Program-made: the position numbers and the translations under genes
Notes under the pieces: generated by a model
Told to the model about the DNA's origin: nothing
Database searches by the model: none
Seen by the model: the letters and a program-made list of their open reading frames with translations, nothing else
NCBI GenBank assembly: GCA_029256465.1
Contig: JAQSXW010000048.1
Location: forward strand, 1 to 6,443
Reading direction: 5' to 3'
Length of the DNA: 6,443 nucleotides
Source: Evtepia sp.
Lineage (GTDB): Bacteria; Bacillota; Clostridia; Oscillospirales; Oscillospiraceae
In this document: positions 6,211 through 6,443 of the stretch, one piece after another
Layout of the letters: each line of letters starts with the position of its first letter
Position numbering within the stretch: the first letter of the stretch is position 1

Positions 6211-6443
6211 TTGGGAAACGAAAAATTAAGAAATGTCGCCATTATCGCCCATGTCGATCATGGAAAAACCACGTTGGTAGACGAGATGTTGAAGCAGGGC
6301 GGGGTATACCGTGATAATCAGGCCACGGTGGAACGCGTGATGGATTCGGGAGATCTGGAGCGGGAGCGCGGCATTACCATTTTGGCAAAAAACACCGCCA
6401 TTCAATATGGCGATGTCAAGATTAATATCGTAGATACCCCGGG
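6211..6443 (+). CDS. typA: Translational GTPase TypA/BipA, N-terminal part only
   Basis: The 77 codons present encode the start of an EF-G-like GTPase domain and run off the right edge; full-length TypA is about 600 residues. The G1/P-loop [10 protein letters not shown] lies at about 13-22, the switch I/G2 segment [14 protein letters not shown] at about 50-63, and G3 DTPG ends the window. The sequence around [15 protein letters not shown], with LKQ before it, is diagnostic for TypA rather than EF-G, LepA or EF-Tu. TypA binds the ribosome and supports growth under cold and other stress, with roles in ribosome assembly. The start is taken as TTG at 6211, with GAGGTG at 6196-6201 nine bases upstream; this gives [15 protein letters not shown], the usual TypA N-terminus length. 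GTG at 6199 is the only other in-frame start after a stop at 6187, and it has no spaced ribosome binding site. It is divergent from the transporter operon and functionally unrelated to it. Confidence 0.95.
   Translation, partial: MGNEKLRNVAIIAHVDHGKTTLVDEMLKQGGVYRDNQATVERVMDSGDLERERGITILAKNTAIQYGDVKINIVDTP

Overview
The window looks chromosomal and comes from a low-to-mid GC Gram-positive bacterium, most likely a member of the Clostridia (Bacillota). The evidence is a surface protein with S-layer homology domains, strong AAGGAGG-type ribosome binding sites, a YtrA-like GntR regulator leading an ABC exporter operon, sigma-A-type promoters, and TTG as the likely start of typA. The exact genus cannot be read from the sequence.

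Layout from left to right. Positions 1-3563 (minus strand) hold the 5' part of a very large secreted surface protein: signal peptide, three SLH domains, a Ser/Thr/Asn-rich region that looks like a beta-solenoid, then six complete Ig-like repeats and part of a seventh. The gene runs off the left edge without a stop codon. Its own promoter lies at 3624-3652. Positions 3653-3918 are non-coding and carry two hairpins. A tRNA-Arg(CCU) gene with its own consensus promoter follows at 3919-3995 (minus). A strong terminator at 4058-4096 ends the next operon.

Positions 4112-5978 (minus) are a tightly overlapping three-gene operon, transcribed in the order GntR/YtrA-type repressor, ABC ATPase, six-helix ABC-2-type permease. 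Its promoter overlaps a long inverted repeat that is the obvious candidate for autoregulation. In the family, such operons respond to ligands or envelope stress; the substrate here is unknown. Divergently, from 6211 on the plus strand, begins typA/bipA, a ribosome-associated translational GTPase, cut off after its G3 motif.

The tRNA, typA and transporter genes are ordinary housekeeping or common accessory genes. The two most distinctive items are the modular SLH/Ig-like surface protein and the palindromic control region of the transporter operon. I see no mobile element, CRISPR array, phage gene or clearly new system in the window.
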